Shown here piece by piece: positions 1-8,535 of a stretch of DNA of 64,000 nucleotides. Source of the stretch: Streptomyces sp. V2I9 (GTDB taxonomy: Bacteria > Actinomycetota > Actinomycetes > Streptomycetales > Streptomycetaceae); the NCBI RefSeq assembly GCF_030817475.1, contig NZ_JAUSZJ010000002.1, positions 766,501 through 830,500 on the forward strand. The letters are read 5' to 3'. Made by a program: the position numbers and the translations under genes. Below the pieces are notes generated by a model, which saw nothing but the letters and a program-made list of their open reading frames with translations, searched no databases and had not been told where the DNA came from. Numbering within the stretch: the stretch's first letter is position 1; each line of letters starts with the position of its first letter.

Positions 1-304
1 AGAGGTAGACGACCGGAAGGCCGGCCACCAGCTCCCTGGTCTCCGCGTCCAGGACGGCGCCGCCGCCGAGGGAGAGGACGCCGGTGTGTTCGGCGACGGC
101 CGCGGCGACGGCCCGGCGCTCCAGGGCGCGGAAGTGCTCCTCGCCCTCGTCGTAGAAGATCTCCGCGATCGGCTTGCCCGCCTCGGTGACGACGTCCGCG
201 TCGGTGTCCCGGTAGGTGGTGCCGAGCCGGGCGGCGAGCAGTTCGCCGACGGTGGACTTGCCGACGCCCATCGGGCCGACGAGGACGACCAGGGGGCCGC
301 TCAT
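1..304 (-). CDS. aroK: Shikimate kinase (N-terminal 101 residues; cut by window edge)
   Basis: Phosphorylates the 3-OH of shikimate with ATP, the fifth step of the shikimate pathway, in the cytoplasm. The ATG at 304 opens a frame that runs off the left edge, so the C-terminal part is missing. It begins [18 protein letters not shown], with a P-loop (GPMGVGKS) at about residues 10-17. The family's D-x-D (DTDAD) and glycine-rich GGGAVLD motifs follow. The ATG overlaps the aroC TGA by 4 nt (ATGA), so translation is probably coupled. It is the last visible gene of the aroE-aroC-aroK run; aroB would be expected next, outside the window. Confidence 0.93.
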   Translation of the reverse strand, partial: MSGPLVVLVGPMGVGKSTVGELLAARLGTTYRDTDADVVTEAGKPIAEIFYDEGEEHFRALERRAVAAAVAEHTGVLSLGGGAVLDAETRELVAGLPVVYL

Positions 305-1485
305 CGGATCTGGAGGTGGTCGAGGTACGACTGCACGTTGCGGTGGGTCTCGGCCACGCTGTCCCCGCCGAACTTCTCCGCGACCGCGTCGGCCAGGACC
401 AGGGCGACCATCGCCTCCGCGACGATGCCCGCGGCCGGGACGGCGCAGACGTCGGAGCGCTGGTGGTGCGCCTTGGTGGCCTCGCCGGTGGTGACGTCCA
501 CGGTGGCCAGCGCGCGCGGCACGGTGGCGATGGGCTTCATCGCGGCGCGCACGCGCAGCAGCTCACCGGTGGTCAGCCCGCCCTCGGTGCCGCCGGAACG
601 GCCCGAGGTGCGCTTGATGCCGTCCTCGGTGGCGACGATCTCGTCGTGTGCCCGGGAGCCGGGCACCCGGGCCAGGTCGAAGCCGTCGCCGACCTCGACG
701 CCCTTGATGGCCTGGATGCCCATCAGCGCGGCGGCGAGCCGGGCGTCCAGGCGCCGGTCCCAGTGCACATGCGAGCCGAGCCCCACCGGCACGCCGTACG
801 CCAGCACCTCGACGACGCCGCCGAGGGTGTCGCCGTCCTTGTGGGCCTGGTCGATCTCGGCCACCATCGCCTTCGAGGCGTCGGCGTCGAGGCAGCGCAC
901 CGGGTCGGCGTCCAGCTTCTCCACGTCGCCGGGGACCGGGACGACGCCGTACGGCGCCTTGGCCGCGGCCAGTTCGACGACGTGACTGACGATCTCGATG
1001 CCCGCGGTCTCCTTGAGGTAGGAGCGGGCGACGGCCCCGAGGGCGACGCGCGCGGCGGTCTCCCGGGCGCTGGCGCGCTCCAGGACCGGCCGGGCCTCGT
1101 CGAAGCCGTACTTCTGCATCCCCGCGAGGTCGGCGTGTCCGGGGCGGGGACGGGTCAGCGGGGCGTTGCGGGCGAGCTGGGACAGCTCCTGCGGGTCGAC
1201 CGGGTCGGCCGACATGACCTGCTCCCACTTGGGCCACTCGGTGTTGCCGACCATGACGGCGACCGGGGAGCCCATGGTGAGGCCGTGCCGTACGCCGCCG
1301 AGGAAGGTGACCTCGTCCTGCTCGAACTTCATCCGCGCACCGCGGCCGTAACCGAGCCGTCGCCGGGCCAGCGCCTCCGCGACCATCCCCGTGGTGATCG
1401 GGACACCGGCGGGAAGACCCTCCAGCGTCGCCACCAGTGCGGGGCCGTGCGACTCCCCCGCGGTCAGCCAGCGCAACCTGCTCAA
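301..1485 (-). CDS. aroC: Chorismate synthase
   Basis: Converts 5-enolpyruvylshikimate-3-phosphate to chorismate with reduced FMN, the branch point to aromatic amino acids, folate and quinones. The protein is 394 aa, normal for the family. The conserved N-terminus reads [14 protein letters not shown], and the late motif [13 protein letters not shown] is present. I chose the TTG at 1485, giving (M)SRLRWL, because AGGAG lies just upstream and homologues begin there. The open frame continues to about 1578, but that extension has no family character. It lies between aroE and aroK and overlaps aroK by 4 nt. Confidence 0.95.
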   Translation of the reverse strand: MSRLRWLTAGESHGPALVATLEGLPAGVPITTGMVAEALARRRLGYGRGARMKFEQDEVTFLGGVRHGLTMGSPVAVMVGNTEWPKWEQVMSADPVDPQELSQLARNAPLTRPRPGHADLAGMQKYGFDEARPVLERASARETAARVALGAVARSYLKETAGIEIVSHVVELAAAKAPYGVVPVPGDVEKLDADPVRCLDADASKAMVAEIDQAHKDGDTLGGVVEVLAYGVPVGLGSHVHWDRRLDARLAAALMGIQAIKGVEVGDGFDLARVPGSRAHDEIVATEDGIKRTSGRSGGTEGGLTTGELLRVRAAMKPIATVPRALATVDVTTGEATKAHHQRSDVCAVPAAGIVAEAMVALVLADAVAEKFGGDSVAETHRNVQSYLDHLQIR

Positions 1486-1629
1486 CGGTGCTCCTCTTGC
1501 TCGCGCCTGAAATCCGACGGCGCCACCGGGTGCGCGGCCCTGGTCCGCCGCCCTCGATCCTCCCACGACCGGGGGCACGATCCGGCCTCCGGTCCAGCAG
1601 ACGGACGGGCGGTCCGGTGGGCGGACCGG

Positions 1630-2457
1630 TCAGCGGGCCGCGAGCGCCGCTTCCCCGGCGTGCCGCATCGCGGCCAACGGCGCCGGAACGCGCCCGGTCA
1701 CCTGCTCGACCTGAAGCAGGGCCTGGTGGACGAGGAGGTCGAGGCCGCCGACGACCGCCCCGCCGTGCGCGGACCAGGCGGCGGCGAGGCCGGTGGGCCA
1801 CGGCTCGTACAGCACGTCGAAGAGGATGCCCGGAGCCTCCGGCACGGATCCGGCCAAGTCGTCGGTGGCTCCGGCGGGGGTGGTGGCGATGACCAGCGGT
1901 GCGCCGAGGGCCGCTGCCGCGTCCGACCAGTCGGCGGTCACGACGTCGACCCCCAGCCGCTCCCCCCAGCCCCGCATCTCGGCGGCGCGCTCGGGGCTGC
2001 GCACATACGCCGTGACCGGACCGGCGCAGACCACGGCGAGCGCGGCGAGGGCGGAGGAGGCGGTGGCGCCGGCCCCGAGGACGGCGGCGGACTCGACCTT
2101 GTCGACGCCGCGTTCCCGCAGGGCGGCGACCATGCCGGGGATGTCGGTGTTGTCCCCGACCCGGCGGCCGTCCTCGGTGAACACGACCGTGTTCACGGCC
2201 TCCACGGCAGCGGCCGTCGCGCTGATCTCGTCGAGGAGCGGGATGACCGCCCGCTTGAGCGGCATGGTCAGCGACAACCCCGCCCAGGAGCCGTCCAGAC
2301 CTTCGACGAAGCCGGGCAGCGCCGCCTCGTCGACCTCGAACCGGTCGTAGGACCAGTCTTCCAGGCCGAGTTCGGCGTAGGCGGCGCGGTGCAGGACCGG
2401 GGAGAGGGAGTGGGCGATGGGCGAGCCGAGGACGGCTGCCCGGCGTGGCTCGCTCAC
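1630..2457 (-). CDS. aroE: Shikimate 5-dehydrogenase
   Basis: NADP-dependent reduction of 3-dehydroshikimate to shikimate. The 275-aa protein has the shikimate-binding start LGSPIAHSLSPVLHRAAY and the LTMPLK segment carrying the expected catalytic lysine. A DNTD motif and the dinucleotide-binding loop LGAGATASSAL follow. The GTG start overlaps the mltG stop (GTGA), so it is probably translationally coupled to the gene upstream. A small hairpin (1610-1628) follows the stop codon, and 144 nt separate it from aroC. Whether aroC is read through or has its own promoter cannot be told from sequence. Confidence 0.94.
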   Translation of the reverse strand: MSEPRRAAVLGSPIAHSLSPVLHRAAYAELGLEDWSYDRFEVDEAALPGFVEGLDGSWAGLSLTMPLKRAVIPLLDEISATAAAVEAVNTVVFTEDGRRVGDNTDIPGMVAALRERGVDKVESAAVLGAGATASSALAALAVVCAGPVTAYVRSPERAAEMRGWGERLGVDVVTADWSDAAAALGAPLVIATTPAGATDDLAGSVPEAPGILFDVLYEPWPTGLAAAWSAHGGAVVGGLDLLVHQALLQVEQVTGRVPAPLAAMRHAGEAALAAR

Positions 2458-4250
2458 TGGCCGCCCTTCCCGTCCTCGTACTCCCGGCGGTTCTTCTCGT
2501 GCTCCTCGTTGGTCTCGGCGAAGACGGTCTTGTCCTCGTTGATCGAGACGAAGTAGTACCAGGGGCCCGGTGTGGGGTTCATGGCCGAGTGCAGGGCGTC
2601 CGCACCCGGGTTGCTGATCGGACCGGAAGGCAGACCGACGACCTTGTACGTGTTGTAGGGGTCGTCGATCTTCCGCAGATCGTCGACGGCACCCACGTCC
2701 AGCGTGCTCTGGCCCTTGATGTAATTGACCGTCGAGTCGAATTCCAGCCGGCCGACCGTCTCCATGTTGCCCGGCTTGAGCCGGTTGTAGACGACCCGCG
2801 CGACCTTGTCGAAGTCGTGCTTGTACTTGCCTTCGACCTGCACGAGGCTAGCGACGGTGATGAGCTCCCACGGGGTCTTCAGGCCGAGCTTCCTGGCGCC
2901 GGCCTCCAGGTCGAGCTTGCCGTACTCCTTGTTCGCGCGGGTGACCATCCGCTTCAGGGCGTCTTCGGGCTTCGATCCCTTGGAGACCGGGTAGGCCGCC
3001 GGGTAGAGGAAGCCCTCCAGCGGGTCCTTCACATCCGGGTTGTCGTCGGCCCAGTCGGGCAGGCCCAGGGACTCCGCCTTGGTCTTGGCGATCTTCGCCG
3101 TGGTGCCCTTCTCCAGCTTCAGCCGGGTGTCGATCATCTCGTAGACCTTCGCGTTACGGGTCCCCTCCGGGATCACGAAGGCGTTCTGGCTCTTCGGGTC
3201 CAGCATGAGCCTGATCGCGCTGGCCGCCGACATCTCCTTCTTCAGGAGGTAGACCCCGGCCTGGAGCGACTTGCCCTTCGGGTTGTCGTTCTGCGCCGCG
3301 ACGAACGCGTCGGAGGACTTGATGACGCCCTTCTTGCGCAGGATGTTGGCGATGTCGTACCCGAAGGCCCCTTCGGGGATCTCGACCTCGACCTGCTCGC
3401 CGGTGCCCGACCCCGCGTAGTCGGCCGGGGCGCCGAACTGTTTCTGCCAGAAGGTGTAGCCGACGTACCCGACGCCGCCGAGACCGCCCACCAGGACGAC
3501 GGAGACCACCAGGCAGGCACAGCCGCTGCGGTTCTTCTTCTTGCCCTTGCCGCCCCGCCGCTCGCTGCCCCTGCGGTCGCGGCGCGCGGAGCGCGATCCG
3601 TCGTCGTCGGGGTCATCGTCGTCGTCGCGCGGCTCACGGCCGGCCGGTTCGTCGGAGCCGGTGAAGAAGGGGTGCGTCTCCTCCTGCGGCTGGTCCGGGT
3701 CCCAGTCGGTCGGCCCCTGCTGCTGAGGCTGCTGTGCGGGCGCGGCCTCACGACGGCCGGGGGGCTGCGGCGGAGGGTATGCCTCCGGCGTGCCGTAGTA
3801 GTCCTGGCCCGTGTCGTAGCCACCGGGCTGCTGGGCGTACGGGCCCTGGGGCTCGGCCCCGTAGGCCGCCCCCGCCTGCTGTCCGGTGGCCCAGCCGCCG
3901 TCGTACTGCGGCTGGGCGCCCGGCTGCTGGGCGTACGGGTCCTGCTGGTGCGTTCCGTACTGCTGCGGCGGCTGCCCGTACTGCTGGTTCTGGTGCTGCT
4001 GGCCGTACGGGGGCTGCTGCGGGTACTGCTGGTGGTTCTGGCCCTGGTGCTGCGGGTAGGTCTGCTGCTGGGGCGCGTACTGCTGGTTCTGGTGCTGCTG
4101 CGCGTACGGGTCCTGCGGGTAGGGCTGCTGCTGGTCGCCGTACCGGCTCTGGCCGTGGGCGGCCTGGCTGCCTCCCCATCCCTGGTCCCCGTACAAGGGG
4201 TCCTCGGGATGCCACGGTTCGGAGCCGGGTCCCCGGCCATACTCGGTCAT
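2454..4250 (-). CDS. mltG: Endolytic murein transglycosylase MltG (YceG-like)
   Basis: Membrane-anchored lytic transglycosylase that cleaves nascent glycan strands. The 598-aa protein has three parts. First is a long cytoplasmic N-terminus (about 220 aa) very rich in Gln, Pro, Tyr and Asn, then a charged stretch. Next is one membrane segment (CACLVVSVVLVGGLGGVGYV), and last the extracellular YceG domain. The expected catalytic glutamate lies in LITVASLVQVEGKY; the C-terminal GLPSGPISNPG block is also conserved. The start is the ATG at 4250 (MTEYGRGPG), preceded by AGGGG. The frame extends to 4328 upstream without family support. It was once annotated as an aminodeoxychorismate-lyase-like protein; that function is not supported here. 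Confidence 0.9.
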   Translation of the reverse strand: MTEYGRGPGSEPWHPEDPLYGDQGWGGSQAAHGQSRYGDQQQPYPQDPYAQQHQNQQYAPQQQTYPQHQGQNHQQYPQQPPYGQQHQNQQYGQPPQQYGTHQQDPYAQQPGAQPQYDGGWATGQQAGAAYGAEPQGPYAQQPGGYDTGQDYYGTPEAYPPPQPPGRREAAPAQQPQQQGPTDWDPDQPQEETHPFFTGSDEPAGREPRDDDDDPDDDGSRSARRDRRGSERRGGKGKKKNRSGCACLVVSVVLVGGLGGVGYVGYTFWQKQFGAPADYAGSGTGEQVEVEIPEGAFGYDIANILRKKGVIKSSDAFVAAQNDNPKGKSLQAGVYLLKKEMSAASAIRLMLDPKSQNAFVIPEGTRNAKVYEMIDTRLKLEKGTTAKIAKTKAESLGLPDWADDNPDVKDPLEGFLYPAAYPVSKGSKPEDALKRMVTRANKEYGKLDLEAGARKLGLKTPWELITVASLVQVEGKYKHDFDKVARVVYNRLKPGNMETVGRLEFDSTVNYIKGQSTLDVGAVDDLRKIDDPYNTYKVVGLPSGPISNPGADALHSAMNPTPGPWYYFVSINEDKTVFAETNEEHEKNRREYEDGKGGQ

Positions 4251-4353
4251 CGATCCCCTAGAGCCGCGAGACGCTGTTCCGCCTCTTCGCTTCGCTGAGC
4301 GGTGATGTGTTCGAACCCACCGCCGCATCGCGCGGAACGTTACCGTATCGCGA

Positions 4354-4839
4354 TCAGACCACCACTTCGACGCCCTCTCCGGGGGGATTGCCTGACGCCC
4401 GTTCGGACTCCAGAGCGTTCTGAAGGATCACCACAGCGGCAGCCTGGTCGATGACAGAACGGCCTTTCCTGGACTTCACGCCCGAGGCGCGCATCCCCTG
4501 GGCGGCCGTCACTGTGGTCATCCTCTCGTCCACCAACCGCACCGGAACGGGTGCGATCGCACGGGCGAACTCCCGGGCGAACGCCCGGACCTTGGCGGCC
4601 GCCGGGCCCTCGCCCCCGCCGAGCGAGCGCGGCAGCCCGAGGACGACCTCGATCGGCTCGTACTCCTCCACGATGGCCGCCAGCCGCCGGTGGGCGGCCG
4701 GGACATCGCGTCCCGGCACGGTCTCCACCGGCGTGGCCAGGATCCCGTCGGGGTCGCACGAGGCGACCCCGATCCGGGCGTCCCCGACGTCGACGGCGAG
4801 CCGCCGGCCTCGGCGCATCCGCGTCATCGCGCTCGTCAC
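4354..4839 (-). CDS. ruvX: Putative Holliday junction resolvase / pre-16S rRNA nuclease YqgF (RuvX)
   Basis: A 161-aa protein of the YqgF/RuvX RNase H-fold family, linked in other bacteria to 16S rRNA 5' maturation. It shows the first acidic motif [14 protein letters not shown] and the late [10 protein letters not shown] block typical of the family. The GTG start at 4839 overlaps the alaS stop by 4 nt (GTGA), so it is coupled to alaS; that alaS-yqgF-mltG-aroE order is common in actinobacteria. About 100 nt separate it from mltG downstream. Confidence 0.88.
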   Translation of the reverse strand: MTSAMTRMRRGRRLAVDVGDARIGVASCDPDGILATPVETVPGRDVPAAHRRLAAIVEEYEPIEVVLGLPRSLGGGEGPAAAKVRAFAREFARAIAPVPVRLVDERMTTVTAAQGMRASGVKSRKGRSVIDQAAAVVILQNALESERASGNPPGEGVEVVV

Positions 4840-7505
4840 GCCGTCTCGGTGACGAGGCGTTCGACCGCGGCGACGGCGTCTCCGATGGCGGCCGGGTTCG
4901 TGCCGCCGCCCTGGGCGACGTCCGGCTTGCCGCCGCCACCGCCGCCGAGGGTCTTGGCGGCGGTGCGCACCAGGTCACCGGCCTTGAGACCGCGCTCACG
5001 GGCGGCCTCGTTGGTGGCGATGACGGTGAGCGGGCGTCCGTTGGCCGTGGTGAACAGGGCCACGACGGCCGGGCGGCTGCCCTGGATGCGTCCGCGGACG
5101 TCCAGGACCAGCTTGCGCAGGTCGTCGGCGGAGGTGCCGTCGGGAACCTGGCCGGTGACCAGCGCGACGCCGCGGACGTCCTTGGCGGACTCGACCAGGC
5201 CGGCGGCGGCCGCGAGGACCTTCTCCGCGCGGAACTTCTCGATCTCCTTCTCGGCGTCCTTGAGCTTGCCGAGCATGCCCGCGATCTTCTCGGGAAGCTC
5301 CTCGGGACGGCCCTTGACCAGCTCCTGGAGCTGGGCGACGACCGTGTGCTCCTTGGCGAGGAAGTTGTACGCGTCCACGCCGACCAGGGCTTCGATGCGG
5401 CGCACGCCCGAGCCGATGGAGGACTCGCCGAGCAGCTTCACCAGGCCGAGCTGGGCGGTGTTGTGGACGTGCGTGCCGCCGCACAGCTCCTTGGAGAAGT
5501 CCCCGATGGTGACGACGCGGACCCGCTCGCCATACTTCTCGCCGAACTCCGCGATGGCGCCCTGCTTCTTGGCCTCGTCGATCGACATGACCTCGGCCTG
5601 GACGTCGAGCTCCCGCGAGAGGACCTCGTTGATCCGCTGCTCCACATCGGTGAGGACCGTGCCGGGGACGGCGGCGGGCGAGCCGAAGTCGAAGCGGAAG
5701 CGGCCCGGCGAGTTCTCCGATCCGGCCTGGGCGGCCGTGGGGCCGAGCGCGTCGCGCAGCGCCTGGTGCGTGAGGTGGGTGGCGCTGTGGGCGCGGGCGA
5801 TGGCGCGGCGGCGGGTGGCGTCGATCGAGGCGAGGACAGGGGCTCCGACCGTCACCTCGCCGACCTGGACGACGCCCTTGTGGACGTGGACGCCCGGCAC
5901 CGGCTTCTGGACGTCGCGGACCTCGATCACGGCGCCGGTGTCGAGCCGGATGCGGCCGGTGTCGGCCAGCTGGCCGCCGCCCTCGGCGTAGAAGGGGGTG
6001 CGGTCGAGGACGACCTCGACCTCGTCGCCCTCGGTGGCGGCGGGCGAGGGCACGCCGTCGACCAGCAGGCCGACGATGGTGGACTCACCCGCCACGCTGG
6101 TGTAGCCGGTGAACTCGGTGGCGCCGGAGGTGTCGGCGACCTCGCGGTAGGCGGAGAGGTCCGCGTGGCCGGTCTTCTTGGCGCGGGCGTCGGCCTTGGC
6201 CTTGTCGCGCTGCTCCTGCATGAGGCGGCGGAAGCCGTCCTCGTCCACGGAGAGCCCCTGTTCGGCGGCCATCTCCAGGGTCAGGTCGATCGGGAAGCCC
6301 CACGTGTCGTGGAGCAGGAACGCCTTGTCGCCGGCGAGGACCTTGCCGCCGGCGGCCTTGGTCTCGGTGACGGCGGTCTCCAGGATGTTGGTGCCACCCT
6401 TGAGGGCCTTGAGGAAGGCGGCCTCCTCGGCGAGCGCGACGGTCTCGATGCGCTTGCGGTCGGTGATCAGCTCCGGGTACTGCTGCCCCATGGTGTCGAT
6501 CACGACGTCGACCAGGTCCTTGACGACCGTGCCGGTGGCGCCCAGGAGGCGCATGTTGCGGATGGCGCGGCGCATGATGCGGCGCAGCACGTAGCCGCGG
6601 CCCTCGTTGCCGGGGGTGACGCCGTCGCCGATGAGCATCACCGACGTACGGATGTGGTCGGCGACGACGCGGAGCGAGACGTCCGTGGACTGCTCGGCCC
6701 CGTAGCGGACCCCGGTCAGCTCGGTGGCCTTGTCCATGACGACGCGCAGGGTGTCGGTCTCGTACATGTTCTGCACGCCCTGGAGGATCATCGCGAGACG
6801 TTCCAGGCCGAGACCGGTGTCGATGTTCTTCGAGGGCAGGTCCCCGAGGATCGGGAAGTCGTCCTTGCCGTCGCCGGCGCCGCGCTCGTACTGCATGAAG
6901 ACCAGGTTCCAGATCTCCACGTAGCGCTCGTCGTTGACGGCCGGGCCGCCCTCGACGCCGAACTCGGGGCCGCGGTCGTAGTTGATCTCCGAGCACGGAC
7001 CGCACGGGCCGGGCACGCCCATGGACCAGAAGTTCGGCCCCATCCCCAGGCGCTGGATGCGCTCGGCGGGGACGCCGATCTTGTCGCGCCAGATGGCCTC
7101 GGCCTCGTCGTCGTCGAGGTAGACCGTGATCCAGAGCTTCTCCGGGTCGAGGCCGTAACCGCCGTCCTCGACGGACTTCGTCAGGATCTCCCAGGCGAAG
7201 GTGATGGCCCCCTCCTTGAAGTAGTCCCCGAAGGAGAAGTTGCCGCACATCTGGAAGAAGGTGCCGTGCCGGGTGGTCTTGCCGACCTCTTCGATGTCCG
7301 GCGTGCGGACGCACTTCTGCACGCTGGTGACGCGCGGGGCGGGCGGCTTGGCCTCGCCGAGGAAGTACGGCTTGAAGGGAACCATGCCCGCGGGGACCAG
7401 CAGCAGAGTCGGGTCGTCCGCGATGAGCGACGCCGAAGGCACGGCGGTGTGACCGCGCTCCTCGAAGAAGCTCAGCCAGCGGCGGCGAATTTCAGCCGAC
7501 TCCAT
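4836..7505 (-). CDS. alaS: Alanyl-tRNA synthetase
   Basis: Charges tRNA-Ala, with an editing domain that removes Ser and Gly. The 889-aa length is full for the family. The N-terminal class II catalytic core begins [19 protein letters not shown]. The editing-domain zinc motif is complete, [11 protein letters not shown] (HxxxH) and later CGGTHVHNT (CxxxH). A Gly-rich C-terminal domain ([15 protein letters not shown]) ends the protein. It is the third gene of the DUF948-DUF6167-alaS-ruvX set, and its start lies directly at the end of the DUF6167 frame. Confidence 0.97.
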   Translation of the reverse strand: MESAEIRRRWLSFFEERGHTAVPSASLIADDPTLLLVPAGMVPFKPYFLGEAKPPAPRVTSVQKCVRTPDIEEVGKTTRHGTFFQMCGNFSFGDYFKEGAITFAWEILTKSVEDGGYGLDPEKLWITVYLDDDEAEAIWRDKIGVPAERIQRLGMGPNFWSMGVPGPCGPCSEINYDRGPEFGVEGGPAVNDERYVEIWNLVFMQYERGAGDGKDDFPILGDLPSKNIDTGLGLERLAMILQGVQNMYETDTLRVVMDKATELTGVRYGAEQSTDVSLRVVADHIRTSVMLIGDGVTPGNEGRGYVLRRIMRRAIRNMRLLGATGTVVKDLVDVVIDTMGQQYPELITDRKRIETVALAEEAAFLKALKGGTNILETAVTETKAAGGKVLAGDKAFLLHDTWGFPIDLTLEMAAEQGLSVDEDGFRRLMQEQRDKAKADARAKKTGHADLSAYREVADTSGATEFTGYTSVAGESTIVGLLVDGVPSPAATEGDEVEVVLDRTPFYAEGGGQLADTGRIRLDTGAVIEVRDVQKPVPGVHVHKGVVQVGEVTVGAPVLASIDATRRRAIARAHSATHLTHQALRDALGPTAAQAGSENSPGRFRFDFGSPAAVPGTVLTDVEQRINEVLSRELDVQAEVMSIDEAKKQGAIAEFGEKYGERVRVVTIGDFSKELCGGTHVHNTAQLGLVKLLGESSIGSGVRRIEALVGVDAYNFLAKEHTVVAQLQELVKGRPEELPEKIAGMLGKLKDAEKEIEKFRAEKVLAAAAGLVESAKDVRGVALVTGQVPDGTSADDLRKLVLDVRGRIQGSRPAVVALFTTANGRPLTVIATNEAARERGLKAGDLVRTAAKTLGGGGGGKPDVAQGGGTNPAAIGDAVAAVERLVTETA

Positions 7506-7852
7506 CAGTGGTCCTCATTCCGGTTGTTCGTGTTGTAGGGGAGCGTGCGGTGCGCGGCGGTGTTCGCGGGCGGCTCGGCCGCCTCGACGGCCCAGTGCCG
7601 CTGTACGGGAAGGTCCTGGTCGACCGGGGCCTGGAGGCCCAGTGCGCCGCCCAGTTCGGCTTCGCGCCTGACCATGCCCTCGCGTACGTCGAGGGCGAAG
7701 TCCTTGAGCTTGTGCCCGGTCTCGATCGCCTTGTCCGCGGCCTGCGCCGCGAGGCTTTCGGGGGTCAGTTGCTTCAGCTTGCGGTTGACCTTGGTGGTGG
7801 CCCACACGCCGGCGGCTGCGCCGGCGGTGAACCAGAACGTGCGGCGGAACAT
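7505..7852 (-). CDS. DUF6167 family protein
   Basis: A 115-aa protein of unknown function. The N-terminus [21 protein letters not shown] is weakly hydrophobic and could be a membrane anchor. It is followed by a charged helix-rich segment ([20 protein letters not shown]) and a disordered tail. It matches what I recall as DUF6167, almost always found just upstream of alaS in streptomycetes. It touches alaS and sits 7 nt after the DUF948 gene, so one transcript is likely. Its conservation with alaS suggests a housekeeping role, but none is known to me. Confidence 0.8.
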   Translation of the reverse strand: MFRRTFWFTAGAAAGVWATTKVNRKLKQLTPESLAAQAADKAIETGHKLKDFALDVREGMVRREAELGGALGLQAPVDQDLPVQRHWAVEAAEPPANTAAHRTLPYNTNNRNEDH

Positions 7853-7859
7853 CGCTCGA

Positions 7860-8330
7860 TCAGTCCTTCTGTCCGCGGGCGTTTCGGCGTTCGCGCCTGC
7901 GTTCGCGCGCCGAGGGTACGGTCCGGCCGACGATCACCGTACGGCGGGCGGAGCCGCGGCCCCGCGCCGGTTCCGGTTCGGGGGCGGCGCGGCGGCCGAG
8001 CGCCTGCCGTACGCCGTAGCCGAAGGCGGCGACCTTGACGAGGGGGCCGCCGAAGGTGGAGGCGACGGTGGTGGAGAGCGCGGAGGCGTTGGAGGTGACC
8101 TCCTGGACGTCGCTCGCGATGGCGTCGACCTTGTCCAGCTGGGTCTGGGCGGAGCGCACTGTCGCCGAGGCGTCCGCGAGCAGCGGAACGGCCTGATCGG
8201 TCACGTCCGCCACGAGTTTGGTGGTCGCCCTGAGCGTCTGGGCGAGCCTCACCAGCACCACGGCGAGGAACGAGACCAGGATTGCCCAGAAGACGGCCAC
8301 GATGATCCCGGCCACCTCTCCACCGGACAC
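7860..8330 (-). CDS. DUF948 domain membrane protein
   Basis: A 156-aa protein with an N-terminal membrane segment (GIIVAVFWAILVSFLAVVLV, about residues 6-25), then a heptad-like region (LADASATVRSAQTQLDKVD) typical of DUF948. An Arg-rich basic tail ends it. The GTG at 8330 is used because it gives MSGGEVAGIIVA and leaves the membrane segment at the N-terminus; the frame runs on to 8411 without similarity. It is the first gene of the alaS operon. Function is unknown; membrane-attached scaffold is only a guess from its shape. Confidence 0.78.
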   Translation of the reverse strand: MSGGEVAGIIVAVFWAILVSFLAVVLVRLAQTLRATTKLVADVTDQAVPLLADASATVRSAQTQLDKVDAIASDVQEVTSNASALSTTVASTFGGPLVKVAAFGYGVRQALGRRAAPEPEPARGRGSARRTVIVGRTVPSARERRRERRNARGQKD

Positions 8331-8367
8331 AGTGCACCGCTCTCTGCTCGTCGATCGGCCCCCTCGG

Positions 8368-8409
8368 GGGCTTGCCTCCGTCGGTGCGGCCGGCTGCTGC
8401 CGGCCGCAC
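8368..8409 (-). promoter_or_regulatory. Leader hairpins upstream of the DUF948-alaS operon
   Basis: Two inverted repeats lie 38-79 nt before the DUF948 start. One is short (GGCCCC/GGGGGC, around 8368-8383). The other is a perfect 10-bp stem, GTGCGGCCGG with CCGGCCGCAC (8384-8409) around a 6-nt loop. Position suggests the 5' leader of the alaS operon or the divergent promoter zone. No poly-U follows on the minus strand, so it is not a clear terminator. Confidence 0.35.
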
Positions 8410-8535
8410 ACGATCGTCGTTCTTCGAGCCTATCGCGCCGTGCGTCCCCTCCCCTACCGCATTCTCCGCGGGGCGGCCGGCAGTCGTCCGACGAGATTGT
8501 ACGGAGAGCTTTCAAGCCAGTACGCTCCGTGTCTC

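Noticed and set aside
3900-4150. Repetitive CTGCTG/CTGTTG-like tract, possible microsatellite or CRISPR-like array
   Set aside because: It encodes the Gln-rich arm of MltG in frame, and the units differ in length with no constant spacer.
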